From NCBI GenBank assembly GCA_023955635.1, contig JAMXHR010000010.1, forward strand, positions 558,001 to 622,000: DNA of 64,000 nt, read 5' to 3'. Of the stretch, positions 16,112 through 25,289 are shown piece after piece. The notes below the pieces were generated by a model that was given only the letters and a program-made list of their open reading frames with translations, did not search any database and was not told the origin of the DNA. Source of the DNA: Methanosarcina sp. ERenArc_MAG2 (GTDB lineage Archaea; Halobacteriota; Methanosarcinia; Methanosarcinales; Methanosarcinaceae). The position numbers and the translations under genes are program-made. How positions within the stretch are numbered: the stretch's first letter is position 1; each line of letters starts with the position of its first letter.

Positions 16112-18730
16112 ATGTCTGCTAAAAGCTTAACCTGTCCTCCTGAAATCCTGGCTCCTGTAGGCGACCAGGAAGCTCTCCTCGGCGCGATAAAAGGCGGAGC
16201 TGATGCTGTTTACCTCGGAGTCGGCGAGTTCAATGCCCGCCAGGGAGCAAAAAATTTTACTATCGATGACCTGGAAGCTGCTGTGGATCTGGCCCACTCA
16301 TACGGTGTTTCTGTCTATCTGGCACTTAACATTCCCATTAAACAAAAGGAACTACAGCATGCACTCGAAATAGTGGATCTTGCATACGCAGCCGGAATAG
16401 ATGCAATTATCCTGCAGGACCTCGGGCTGCTTAGAATCCTTAACGAAATTTATCCTGACCTGGAGCTGCATGCAAGCACACAGATGACTATCCATAACAA
16501 AAAGGGAGTTGATTTTGCAGCGGGCCTTGGAGCAAGAAGGGTTATAGTCTCAAGGGAGCTTACTACACAAGAGGTAAAAGATATTGTAGATCACTCAAGC
16601 GTGGGCATCGAGATTTTTGTCCATGGCGCTCTTTGCTATTCATATTCCGGAAAATGCCTCTTCAGCAGTTTCCTGCACGACAGAAGCGCAAACAGAGGAG
16701 CCTGTGCCCAGCCATGCAGACGACGCTACAGCTTTCTGGTAAACGGCAGAGAAATTGACGAAAGATATATCGGAGGCAACTATCCCATAAGCTGTGCCGA
16801 ACTTTCCACACTCACAGGACTTGAAGAGATAGTGAAAACAGGGGTTGTAAGCCTTAAAATCGAAGGACGGATGAAAAAACCCGAATACGTTACTGCAAGT
16901 GCTTCTGCCTATAAAGCCACAGTTCAAAACATATGTAATCCTGGAGAAAATCCGACAACGGAAGAGCTTGAATCAAGGGAAGCCGAGCTTGCAAAACTTT
17001 TTTACAGGGGCTTTACAAGGGGTTTCATACTCGGGGAAAAAGGAGTATCTCACCCCAAATATAGCTCAAACTACGGGGCTTTTTTGGGAAACGTCCTGGA
17101 CATCTCCCGTTCAAAGGGAGAAACAAAACTTACAGTTCGGCTGGATGAAGATATTCAGGTAAAAGACGGCATAAGCATTTTCACGCGGGAGAGGATGCTT
17201 GGCTCTGCGGTTACAGGCATCATCACGATTGCAGGTGAGCATGTAAAAAGTGCAAAAAAGGGTGAAAAAGTAGGGCTTGAGATCAGCTCGAAGACGGGAA
17301 GGGCAGTCCAGAGAGGAGACGAACTCTACCTCACAACAGATACGCAGCTGCTGGATACCCTCCAAAAAACAAAACTGAAAACTCTCCCTGTAAGCTTGAA
17401 AGCAAGAGCCCGGAAAGGAGAACGGTTTACGGTTGAGATTAGGGAAGAAAGCGGAAAAATTCTAGTGGGGAGCAGAACAGAAAAAGAAGAAGCTCTCAGT
17501 ATAGAAGGAAGTGGAGAATCCGTAAGTGCGGAATTTGCTGATGAATATATCGTTCAGGGAGCAGAGAAGGTTCCAACCACAACCGAGCAGATGAGAAAGG
17601 CAATGGAAAGCCTTGGTGACACTCCATTTGAAGCTATAGACATCTCAATTGAAGCTGATGAAAATATCTTCATTCCGGTTGGCGTGCTGAAGAATGCAAG
17701 GCGAAAGGCTGCAGACCTCCTGCTGGAAAAGACCCTCAGCGCGTGCAAAAAAGAACAAAAACACCCCGAACTGGCAAATTTCAACCATCTGTACATTTGT
17801 GAAGGTGCCGACAAGGAGAGCTGCAATAAAGAGGGCAGAAACAGAAAAGGAAACAACATAGAAGCCAGTAGAAACCGGAGTACTGGTTCAAAGAAACTCC
17901 TCCTGAGCATTGAAGTAAATGAAATTTCGTCACTATTTAAGGCTACAATTGCCGGCGCAGATATAATATACATTCCGATCTCAAAATTTGAAGAGCTGAC
18001 AGCGTCTGAAAACAGAGATAAGCTTGAGGATTTAAAAGCAGAAAGAGTCGAGCTCGTCTTCAGGGTTCCCCTGATAACCCATGACAGCGAACTGAATGAA
18101 TTGAAGCCTCTGCTGGAAAAAGTAAGAGATGCAGGTTTTAATATAGCCTGTTCCGACCTTGGGGCCGCACAGCTTGCAAAAGAGCTTTCCGTACCATTTA
18201 CTGCAGGAAAAGAGTTCAATATATTCAATGCTTTTACCGCGAGCACTTTCTATCAGGCAGGAGCTTGCAGAGTAACGCTTTCGAGTGAACTTAATCTGAG
18301 CGAAATAAAAAATGTCTGCGAAACGCTTCAGGCCTGCGAGGAGATAGGCCAGACCGAAATTTTCGTTTATGGCAGAGAACTGATGCTTATTACGGAAAAT
18401 GACCTTTTAAAGCCTCTTATTGACAGAAGAATCGTAAGGAAAGACAGTGAAGTCCTTCTTGTTGACCAGAGCGGTTCCGAATTTCCGGTAAAGCGCCTTG
18501 GCACCCGTACCCTGATCTATAATTCAAAAGTACTTGACATGCTGAAATATGTTAAAAACCTGGAAGGATATGGAGTGGATGTAATTCGGCTCGACCTTTC
18601 ATTTAATACCGAAGCCGAAATAAAAGAGATTACAGAGGCATATAAAGAAGCACTTGCAGGAAAAGAAACTAAATTGAAACCTGCAAGAGGGATTGAGTAT
18701 ACTACAGGGCATTATTTTAAAGGAGTTTAA
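16112..18730 (+). CDS. Peptidase U32 family protein (large, RlhA/YhbU-like)
   Basis: An 872-residue protein with the U32 signature in EIFVHGALCYSYSGKCLFSS (about residues 170-190) after a TIM-barrel-like N-terminus (PPEILAPVGDQEALLGAIKGGADAVYLG). RGACAQPCRRRY supplies further Cys residues probably binding Fe-S, as in U32 proteins that act in rRNA or tRNA hydroxylation rather than proteolysis. A collagenase-like (DUF3656-type) middle and a second barrel-like half (SIEVNEISSLFKATIAGADIIYIP) follow. Monocistronic, with an intact frame. Exact substrate unknown; a role in RNA modification is inferred from the family. Confidence 0.88.
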   Translation: MSAKSLTCPPEILAPVGDQEALLGAIKGGADAVYLGVGEFNARQGAKNFTIDDLEAAVDLAHSYGVSVYLALNIPIKQKELQHALEIVDLAYAAGIDAIILQDLGLLRILNEIYPDLELHASTQMTIHNKKGVDFAAGLGARRVIVSRELTTQEVKDIVDHSSVGIEIFVHGALCYSYSGKCLFSSFLHDRSANRGACAQPCRRRYSFLVNGREIDERYIGGNYPISCAELSTLTGLEEIVKTGVVSLKIEGRMKKPEYVTASASAYKATVQNICNPGENPTTEELESREAELAKLFYRGFTRGFILGEKGVSHPKYSSNYGAFLGNVLDISRSKGETKLTVRLDEDIQVKDGISIFTRERMLGSAVTGIITIAGEHVKSAKKGEKVGLEISSKTGRAVQRGDELYLTTDTQLLDTLQKTKLKTLPVSLKARARKGERFTVEIREESGKILVGSRTEKEEALSIEGSGESVSAEFADEYIVQGAEKVPTTTEQMRKAMESLGDTPFEAIDISIEADENIFIPVGVLKNARRKAADLLLEKTLSACKKEQKHPELANFNHLYICEGADKESCNKEGRNRKGNNIEASRNRSTGSKKLLLSIEVNEISSLFKATIAGADIIYIPISKFEELTASENRDKLEDLKAERVELVFRVPLITHDSELNELKPLLEKVRDAGFNIACSDLGAAQLAKELSVPFTAGKEFNIFNAFTASTFYQAGACRVTLSSELNLSEIKNVCETLQACEEIGQTEIFVYGRELMLITENDLLKPLIDRRIVRKDSEVLLVDQSGSEFPVKRLGTRTLIYNSKVLDMLKYVKNLEGYGVDVIRLDLSFNTEAEIKEITEAYKEALAGKETKLKPARGIEYTTGHYFKGV

Positions 18731-19066
18731 AGGTAAAAACAAGTAATCAGAATTTTCTGAAAATCCGTTCAAATCCTTCTGTCTGAATGCCATTTAGATG
18801 TACCGAAACTTCTAGTTCGGATTTGTTCTGTTTGATACATGGCATTCCAGCATAAAGAACCTTATATTTATCAAGATAAATTCTAAAAAACGCTGTTACT
18901 CTATTTACAAAATGCCCAAAAGATTCTTTGTATGAAAATTTTAAAAATTCAAAAGTTGCCTGTAAAACAGGCAGCTGCTTAAGTTCTAAGAAACAATCAG
19001 GTCGTAATTTGCAAAAGGACTTGATGTTTCTGCTTTCGTTATACAATTTAATATTTTGTCTTGTGT
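18731..19066. other. Convergent intergenic region
   Basis: A 99-residue minus-strand ORF at 18747-19046 fills most of this spacer. It has no recognisable domain and no good start context. I do not call it a gene, though it could be a relic. Confidence 0.4.
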
Positions 19067-19468
19067 TTACTTGGTATTTACTACCAATCCGACAATATCA
19101 CGTCCGGAGTACCAGACCTGAACATTGAAGACGCCAGGGTTAGCAAATGCTTGTTGCACAGAGCTTTCAATATTACTGGTTGGTTTGGCCAAATACCTCC
19201 AGTCCTTATCTACATAGAGCCACAAACCTTTTGTATTGGTGGAAGGATAAGCCTTCAGTTCAAGCCAATACTTGGTTGCTACGTTACTGTAAACAGCTGT
19301 TGTCGTGGCTGGTAAGTTTTTTGATACGACTACTGGGGCTGTTGTCGGACTGCTGGATGCCAGAGCTGTTCCCTGACCATCAGCAGCTGTAGCACTCAAG
19401 ACAGATGGAATCGCCGCCAGGATTAAACACATCATTAAACCTGCAATTATAAGCCGATTTTTTAACAC
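19067..19468 (-). CDS. Secreted protein of unknown function
   Basis: A 133-residue protein with a clear signal peptide (MLKNRLIIAGLMMCLILAAI, cleavage after VLSA-TA), then a Thr/Ser/Pro-rich linker and a compact domain with aromatic residues (YWLELKAYPSTNTKGLWLYV, WRYLAKPT, VQVWYSGRDIVGLVV). The C-terminal domain is probably beta-rich and exported, perhaps surface-exposed. No family name recognised. Upstream lies the long AT-rich desert, so its promoter is around 19470-19560. Confidence 0.7.
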   Translation of the reverse strand: MLKNRLIIAGLMMCLILAAIPSVLSATAADGQGTALASSSPTTAPVVVSKNLPATTTAVYSNVATKYWLELKAYPSTNTKGLWLYVDKDWRYLAKPTSNIESSVQQAFANPGVFNVQVWYSGRDIVGLVVNTK

Positions 19469-20595
19469 TTTTTCGCCTCAAATTTTTGTCTTTACTGTTG
19501 TATTTTTTATACTCATCGTGATTTAGAATTTTTAATTATTTCTCGAGAATCTGGATGTATCAAAAAGAAGATTCCTAAAAATAAACCCCGAGGAATGTGT
19601 CAAGTATTTGAAATACTTGTTAAATGTTATATTTGTAGTCCTTGTATATGATACTTTTGACAGTATGTCTGTTTAATATTTATACAGTAAAATGCCAATA
19701 TTAAGTACATGAGAGCTTATGAAAATCGGTTTATTTTAGGTATTTTCATTTTACAGCTACTGATTTCGTAGTTCAACGGAGTAAGTTCATAGTTGAAAAA
19801 CATTTTTGGTAAGTAAAGGCCATATAAAGAATATTTGTATCAAAAGATACTGGTATTAGCAGGTGCCTGCTTTATTATACAAAACCGAAATAATTGAAAA
19901 CACATTAACAAATCGGAAATATCCTGAAAAAAAGTAAAGACAGCAAAGTGTACTGCGAAGATAGAGAGTTTTAAGTTTTATGCTATACTCTTCTATGCCA
20001 ATATTCTAAATAAAAATGAGTAAGTCCTGTACATTCAACAGTTGTAATAGAGTTTTTTTATTCTTATACCTTGAAACCCTAAATAAACGGATATATTGCC
20101 TTATTTAACCATATAAATCTTTAAAAAGGCCTAATAATTATTTAATATATTATTTGTGGCTTTATATACAATTAAAAGTTTAGAAAAACTTATTTTCTGA
20201 AATAACTCCCTTTTAACTCTTTTTGCCTTAAAATAAGCTTATGCTCCAGGCAAGAAAATTCCTTAACCGATGGCCAATAAAGAATACTTAGACGATATGA
20301 TATTGTGTGTGAATCATTAATCAAATTTGAAAAAACAAACGCGTTCCCTATTTTAGGGGAAAATGTAGAGAGATTTTTATGCCTAAGAGTTTCGGTAGCT
20401 CACTCTAAAAAATTGACGTTTTAGGTGCTTTATAAGTATTAAATGAGTTATTTGCAGATATATGCGGAATTAAAAATTTAAAAGCTCTTATTTTATTCAT
20501 AATACCCTTTAAAACTCTTATTTTATTAATTAAATCATTTTAAGCTATTTTCGATTACAAGTATATTTATATTTAAGCTCGTTAATTTTAGAATT
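19469..20595. other. AT-rich desert without genes
   Basis: More than 1.1 kb of very AT-rich sequence with no supported ORF. It holds one copy of a dispersed repeat (20248-20283) that recurs at 35985. TATA-like runs are frequent. It could be a long leader or a non-coding RNA locus, but nothing in sequence proves that. Confidence 0.5.
20248..20283. repeat. Dispersed repeat copy A (CAGGCAAGAAAATTCC type)
   Basis: CAGGCAAGAAAATTCCTTAA followed by CCGATGGCCAATAAA is matched almost exactly at 35985-36017 (with GACCAATGAA). Both copies sit in AT-rich, gene-free DNA. Length and sharp edges suggest a mobile relic or a conserved site. Confidence 0.7.
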
Positions 20596-20681
20596 GTCAA
20601 GCCGCAGCTAATCGGTAAGACAACGACAATTAGAATAAAAGTGAATTTCAGAACTGTCAACCGGCAGATAGCCGGAAAGAC
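20596..20681 (+). promoter_or_regulatory. Tandem paired hairpins, possible RNA element
   Basis: Two similar 26-base hairpin units lie 60 bases apart: 20596-20621 and 20656-20681. Each has the outer pair GTC/GAC, an AA and AAG internal loop, an inner GC stem and a short loop. The inner stems differ (GCCG with CGGT; CCGGC with GCCGG) yet keep pairing, which suggests selection on structure. The flanks are also similar (AATTT-AGAA-T before each). They lie 120-200 bases upstream of the heptad-repeat gene on the same strand. They could be a riboswitch-like leader or protein-binding RNA. I cannot name a known family. Confidence 0.5.
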
Positions 20682-20803
20682 AATTTAAAAAACAAAACCG
20701 ATGCTTTCAGAAACAAATCTCGAATCTGGAATTTATCGGTATTGATTTATTAGTATTAATAGTGGTTTAATAACTGTTTGAATAAATGTATGGAGTGGGG
20801 TAT

Positions 20804-21238
20804 ATGTTGAAAGTGAAAAAGATACTCGGAATTTTGCTGGCAGTTTGTTTTGTATTGTCAGTGACTGTTGCGTCAGTGAGCGCAGCTCCGCAAAAGAATG
20901 AAAAGCAATGGGGCAACGATCAAAAGAAATGGGATAACGATCAGAAAAAGTGGGGCAACAATAACAAGAAATGGGATAACGACCGGAAAAAGTGGGGCAA
21001 CGATAAAAAGAAATGGGATAACGACCAGAGAAGATGGGATAACGACCGGAGAAAGTGGGACAACGAGAAGAGGAATTGGAACAATAAGAAACACGGCAAC
21101 GAGTACAACAGATGGTTTGCTCTTTACATGAAATGGTTTTTCAATTATAATAGATTCAACAACAACCATAAGAGATTCAACGACAATTATAATAAATTCC
21201 ACGACAACTATCAGAGAAACTACGGAAACATATGGTGA
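20804..21238 (+). CDS. Secreted aromatic heptad-repeat protein
   Basis: A signal peptide (MLKVKKILGILLAVCFVLSV, cleaved near VSAAP) precedes a mature chain built almost wholly of 7-residue units. The first part has about nine units of the form KKWGNDQ or RKWDNDR with Trp at every seventh residue. The end has units such as RFNDNYN and KFHDNYQ with Phe. The chain is rich in Asn, Asp, Lys and Arg and contains no Cys. I choose ATG 20804, which has GGAGTGGGG upstream, over 20786. It might be an extracellular or cell-wall polyelectrolyte; no family recognised. Confidence 0.75.
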   Translation: MLKVKKILGILLAVCFVLSVTVASVSAAPQKNEKQWGNDQKKWDNDQKKWGNNNKKWDNDRKKWGNDKKKWDNDQRRWDNDRRKWDNEKRNWNNKKHGNEYNRWFALYMKWFFNYNRFNNNHKRFNDNYNKFHDNYQRNYGNIW

Positions 21239-21284
21239 GAACTAGCTGTAAATAAATTGATGATAATTCTGTCGCACACTCTTT

Positions 21285-21500
21285 TGGATTAAAGAAGCAG
21301 TGAGGCTCTTTACTACTTCGGGAGTTTTGAGGGTCACGAATACTCCGTCCTTCAGAGGCTGTCCGACAATTCAATTTAAGGGCAAAAACATGTGAAAAAT
21401 GAGGCATCTAAAGCCTTTAAATCGAAAAAGAAGGAATTGGATTATTACTGGTAGTAATTGTCGGACAGCCTGTTCAGGTCGGGGATGAAGTGAACCCTCG
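21285..21500. repeat. Inverted pair of a dispersed repeat (TTGTCGGACAGCCT type)
   Basis: TTGTCGGACAGCCT occurs here twice in opposite orientation: complement at about 21348-21375, extended leftward to about 21290, and forward at about 21460-21500. A third copy lies at 25850-25935. The copies share GTATTCGTGACCCTC and ACTCCC-AAGTA-TAAA further along, so the unit is about 70-90 bp. The pair could fold as a large hairpin. It is probably a relic of a mobile repeat. Confidence 0.65.
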
Positions 21501-21540
21501 CTGGCTTTTCTTTTAGTTCCTTATCTTTTCTTTCGTATCC

Positions 21541-21690
21541 TCTTCAAATTTTATGGGTTTTCAATCGCAGGAAACATATAATTGTTTCTCCATTTCTCCT
21601 TAATCAAGTTTTGGAGAAAAAAATGGATCTTGAAACCCTCAAGGAATTGCTGTCATCATTGGATATTAATCCTGATGAAATTCAGGATGA
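21541..21690 (+). pseudogene. 5' fragment of an IS66-like transposase, cut by an IS1634 end
   Basis: The leader and first codons (MDLETLKELLSSLDINPDEIQDE from 21623) match the minus-strand copy starting at 29333. After DE the frame runs directly into an IS1634 terminus (CCTAGATTCGGCAGG). Only the first 23 codons survive. Confidence 0.8.
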
Positions 21691-21753
21691 ACCTAGATTC
21701 GGCAGGTAAACATATAAATTAATATAATTAATATTATATCCTAGATTCGGCAG
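21691..21753. mobile_element. Solo IS1634 end followed by a second end
   Basis: CCTAGATTCGGCAGGTAAAC starts at about 21690 and matches, for 48 bp, the transposase-start end of the IS1634 copies at 28574 and 45545. A second CCTAGATTCGGCAGG follows directly at about 21740. The element body is missing, so two termini lie almost back to back. Deletion between two copies, or excision, would explain it. Confidence 0.75.
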
Positions 21754-22001
21754 GTCGACATTAAAAATTAGAATATTTTTCCGATACCGTTTTTGAATAT
21801 TAGCTAACTATATATTGGGTTTAAAGTTGTTTAACGTGTGGCTCAATTCCCACGACATATATAAGTACTGAATCATTTTTTCATTGAAGTTTTGTATGAG
21901 AAATTAATAATTGGTCATATGTAAACCTAATAACTGCATACAATTATGGAGCATCACTTCAAAATCGCCATCAACAAAAATATTGAAAATTAAATGTCGA
22001 C
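21754..22001. repeat. 248-bp stretch bounded by GTCGACATT inverted ends
   Basis: The left end GTCGACATTAAAAATTAGAA and the complement of the right end GTCGACATTTAATTTTCAA match imperfectly over about 25 bp. No ORF is inside. It is wedged between the IS1634 end and the group II intron. It could be a MITE or the disrupted remnant of one. Confidence 0.45.
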
Positions 22002-22659
22002 GTCGGGTAAGTAGGGAGGATTACTCCTCCTTTCTCCCCTAGGAACCGTACTTGAAAGTTTCCCTTCATACGGCTCGAGTGTTTTCAAACCTTTTCTGTA
22101 TCAGGCACCAGTTATTTCCATAACTGATTTTGTGATTCCAGACAACAGCCCACTAACATAATTGTCTGTAAGCCTCTCACCTATTGGTGTCGTTGAGTAT
22201 CTTACATTTGTAGGTTTGTTTCCGTTCACACAAGAAAACACCATCAGTAAGTCTGCATCCTTTCGGATTGAGGCAAAGTTTGAACCTCTATCCAATCCAT
22301 TACAGATTGGCATTCGCTTTTTACTGAATCCTCTACCCTCAAAGCTATCGTTATCCCTTGCGGGAGTCCTACCCATAATGGGAGCATTTAGGGCTTACCA
22401 AGTTCCATATTCCGAATAATGTGAATACCTTAGAAGCCATCTGTAAACCGAGAACCATTTGTCCATTTGCTATAATGTCGGCAGACCCATCACAGCCTGA
22501 TTCCATACCTTTTGGTTTGAGCGTGTCAACCTGTTTTCGCTCATTCTACTTCACGATTCTTACGATGGTTCACTTTACGTTCTTCTTAGTACTCTTATCC
22601 TAACCAATTATCAAAGTCAGTCTCTTTGATTTCTTGATATTGTCATGTGAGCTTCACAC
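22002..22659 (-). mobile_element. ORF-less group II intron
   Basis: On the minus strand the segment begins GTGTGAAG (GUGYG 5' end) at 22659. It contains a textbook 34-nt domain V at 22076-22043: GAGCCGT arm with the AGC triad, GGGAAACTTTC cap, and AAGTACGGTTC closing arm. A domain VI hairpin (GGAGGAGTAATCCTCC) follows, and the intron ends in CCCGAC. There is no reverse-transcriptase ORF in its 658 nt; the small ORF 22101-22376 is part of the ribozyme. ORF-less group II introns are known from Methanosarcina and depend on proteins encoded elsewhere. The boundaries are estimates to within a few bases. Confidence 0.82.
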
Positions 22660-23688
22660 AAAAACGTTATAATTTATCCTACATTCGGCAGCAAGCACAT
22701 CCTAACATCTATATATCCTTGATTGTTATTTTTTGTGGGCTTATTTAAAAATCAGTGTCATGAGGACTATATGTCAAATCTGATTTGTCATTTCCCTCAT
22801 TTATTTTTAATATATATTAATGATGTCATGGTTAACATTTAGTAATTTTTGATTTAAATTGAATTTCAAATGTTCTGAAAAAAACGATATCAATAGAATA
22901 ATTGAATGGATTTTTATGTTGACCTGCCGAAAGCAGGTTTTATAGATGAGATAGATTTCAGTGAATTTGAAACAAGGTATGATGGTTCTGGGCACCCGGC
23001 TTATCATCCGTGCATAATGTGTAGAATTTTGATTCAATCGATGCTTGACAGAGTTCGATCATCGCGAGCAATAGCTCGCAATGTTCGAGAAAATGTAGTT
23101 TACATTTATTTGGCTGAAAACCTACAACCTGATTTTAGAACAATCAGTGACTTTAGAAAAGAAAATGGGAAACTGATTACTGAATTGTTCAAAAATACAG
23201 TTAAGGCAGCTAAAGATCTAGGAGTAATAGGTCTTGAACAATTAAGCACTGACGGATCCATAGTAAAAGCTTCTGCGTCAAAAAATAATGTGGTTTTGGA
23301 AGAGGTCTTGAGGGTTATTGGAGAATATGTTAATAATGAATTAAAAAAGGTATTGAAGTAGACAAACTTGAGGATGAACAGTTTGGCAACTGCCGTGGTT
23401 ACGATCAATTGCATGAAAGTGGAAAATACAAAGTAAAAGCTGTAGTTGCGAAGTATATAAAGCAAGTAAATAAGGATAATTCTAATGACCGAAAAAAGAG
23501 ATCAAAGACACGGTTGAAGAAGCACTTGATGAATTTGAAAAAGACAGTATTGAGAAAGTAAGCTTGACTGATAAAGAATCTCGTTTTATGAAAAACAAAA
23601 AGGGATTATTTGAACTGGCATACAATGCTCAAATAACAGTGGACCATAAACTGGGGATAACTGGGGATTATTGTTGCAAATGATATTA

Positions 23689-23803
23689 GGACTTACGCAC
23701 TTGAAGTACCAAATCAACTGCAGTAGGCTTACAACTTCCTGAAATTCAAATTCTAATTCTGATGGTTACTGTGCTTGATTTTGAATCTGAAGTGCGTAAG
23801 TCC
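23689..23803. mobile_element. 115-bp MITE copy 1 (GGACTTACGCA ends)
   Basis: Terminal inverted repeats GGACTTACGCACTT and AAGTGCGTAAGTCC, flanked by TA on both sides (23687-23688 and 23804-23805). It is almost identical to 40175-40289. It interrupts the IS1182-like transposase. It has no coding capacity. The same tips bound the IS701-like element at 36423-37429, which may supply the transposase. Confidence 0.9.
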
Positions 23804-24021
23804 TATGTCAAGATAGAACTGATACTTATCATTGAAACCACAGATTCAACTTGCGGAAGAAAATTGTGGCTTGCTAAAAGAAGGCACTAAAATATGTGCA
23901 GACAGTGGATATTACTGTGGAAATAACATACATTATTTAAATCATAAGAAATTGGACCCATATATTCCAAAGCAAAAAGAAGTAGATAAAACAACAACAG
24001 AAAACATTGAAGACAACAGAT

Positions 24022-25289
24022 GGCAGTGTGCCTATTTTTCTGTAAAATTTACTCTATACCCCTTACTCTTCATTTTTGATTACTGTTCCATTACTATATA
24101 CTTGTTTCCTGTGATCCAATCTTCATTTATATCAATGAGTATTGAGACTACGAGTCTCAATACTGAGTCCTTGTTGGGAAATGCACCTACTACCTTACTT
24201 CTTCTTTTAAGCTCCTTGTTAGTCCTTTCCATCATATTTGTTGTTCTTATTTTTTTCCAGTGTTTTTCTGGAAACTGCGTATAGTTCATAATATCATACT
24301 GAAAACTTTCAAGAGTATCAGCTGCACTTTTATACCCTATACTATCCAGTTCCCTAATCAGGTCATTTAACTTCTGACGGTCTCCTAACGCTTCTTTTAT
24401 CTTCTCAGCCACTTCTTTCTGCCTCTTTTTTGGCACCTTCTTGAGAACTTGTCTTGTCAGATGTACATGACACATCTGCCAGCTTGATCCAATAAAGGAT
24501 TCCCTAACTGCCTTCTGTATTCCTTTATGACCATCAGAAACGATTAACTTGACACCTCTTAACCCTCTTTCTTTCAGATCATCGAAGAGATCTTCCCAGA
24601 ACATAGAAGCTTCACTGTCTGCCAATCTTGTTCCAAGAATCTCTCGGTAACCGTCATCCCTGATCCCAGCAACTACAAAGAGAGCTTTGTTTTCATAGTG
24701 AAGCCCATCTCTTACCTTGAAATAAGTCGCATCAATAAGCAGGTAAGGTATTTCGTGTTCTATTCTCTTTGAGAGGAACTCTTCAACCTTCTCATCCAGT
24801 TCTTTGGTAATTCTGGAAACACAAGAGGCTGAGATTCCTCCTACTCCTAAAGCAGTCATGATCTTTTCCACCCTTCGTGTGGAAACACCCTGAAGGTAAG
24901 ATTCCGCTATAGCGGTTAAGATAGCCTTTTCAACTCTCGAATACTTCTCAAACACCTGGGTTTCAAACGGAAACTCACGGAATTGAGGCTTTAACAATTC
25001 AAGTTTTCCATGCTTGGTCAGGAGAGTTCGGGGTTTGTAGCCATTTCTACTGGCTTTACGTGAATTAGTCCGCTCATAACGTTGTGCACCAGCTTGGAGG
25101 AGGGCTTCCTCCTCCATTGCAAGGTTTAAAAACCAAGTAATTAACTGGCGAATTCCATCTTCCTGATCGACAAGATAATCTTTTATGAGTGAGAATAAAT
25201 TAACCATTGACTCTGCATCCTTTTTTGTTGTGGTGAAAAGAAAAGGATACAGAGTCAATCATATTTTACAGAACTTTCGGTACACTGCC
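24022..25289 (-). mobile_element. IS256-family insertion sequence with 8-bp target duplication
   Basis: A 1268-bp element with ends GGCAGTGTGCC (left) and the complement GGCAGTGTACC (right), with further inverted similarity TTCTGTAAAAT. CAACAGAT is duplicated on both sides (24014-24021 and 25290-25297). It sits inside the IS1182-like transposase, so it is younger than that element. Confidence 0.92.
24080..25258 (-). CDS. IS256 family transposase
   Basis: A 392-residue Mutator-like transposase with an intact frame. Catalytic Asp in YLLIDATYFKVR, second Asp in KLIVSDGHKGI, and Glu in TTNMMERTNKELKRR are the IS256 DDE residues; CHVHLTRQ is the usual conserved stretch after the second Asp. The ORF opens at 25258, but ATG 25207 (MVNLFSLIKDYL) is a likely real start. 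Fully contained in its element and probably active. Confidence 0.92.
   Translation of the reverse strand: MTLYPFLFTTTKKDAESMVNLFSLIKDYLVDQEDGIRQLITWFLNLAMEEEALLQAGAQRYERTNSRKASRNGYKPRTLLTKHGKLELLKPQFREFPFETQVFEKYSRVEKAILTAIAESYLQGVSTRRVEKIMTALGVGGISASCVSRITKELDEKVEEFLSKRIEHEIPYLLIDATYFKVRDGLHYENKALFVVAGIRDDGYREILGTRLADSEASMFWEDLFDDLKERGLRGVKLIVSDGHKGIQKAVRESFIGSSWQMCHVHLTRQVLKKVPKKRQKEVAEKIKEALGDRQKLNDLIRELDSIGYKSAADTLESFQYDIMNYTQFPEKHWKKIRTTNMMERTNKELKRRSKVVGAFPNKDSVLRLVVSILIDINEDWITGNKYIVMEQ

Noticed and set aside
18747..19046. 99-residue minus-strand ORF between the U32 and secreted-protein genes
   Set aside because: No recognisable domain, no Shine-Dalgarno, and AT-rich spacer composition. 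It could be a relic but is not supported.
22101..22376. 91-residue minus-strand ORF in the group II intron
   Set aside because: It lies wholly within the ribozyme (upstream of domain V) and shows no reverse-transcriptase motif, so it is RNA structure rather than protein.
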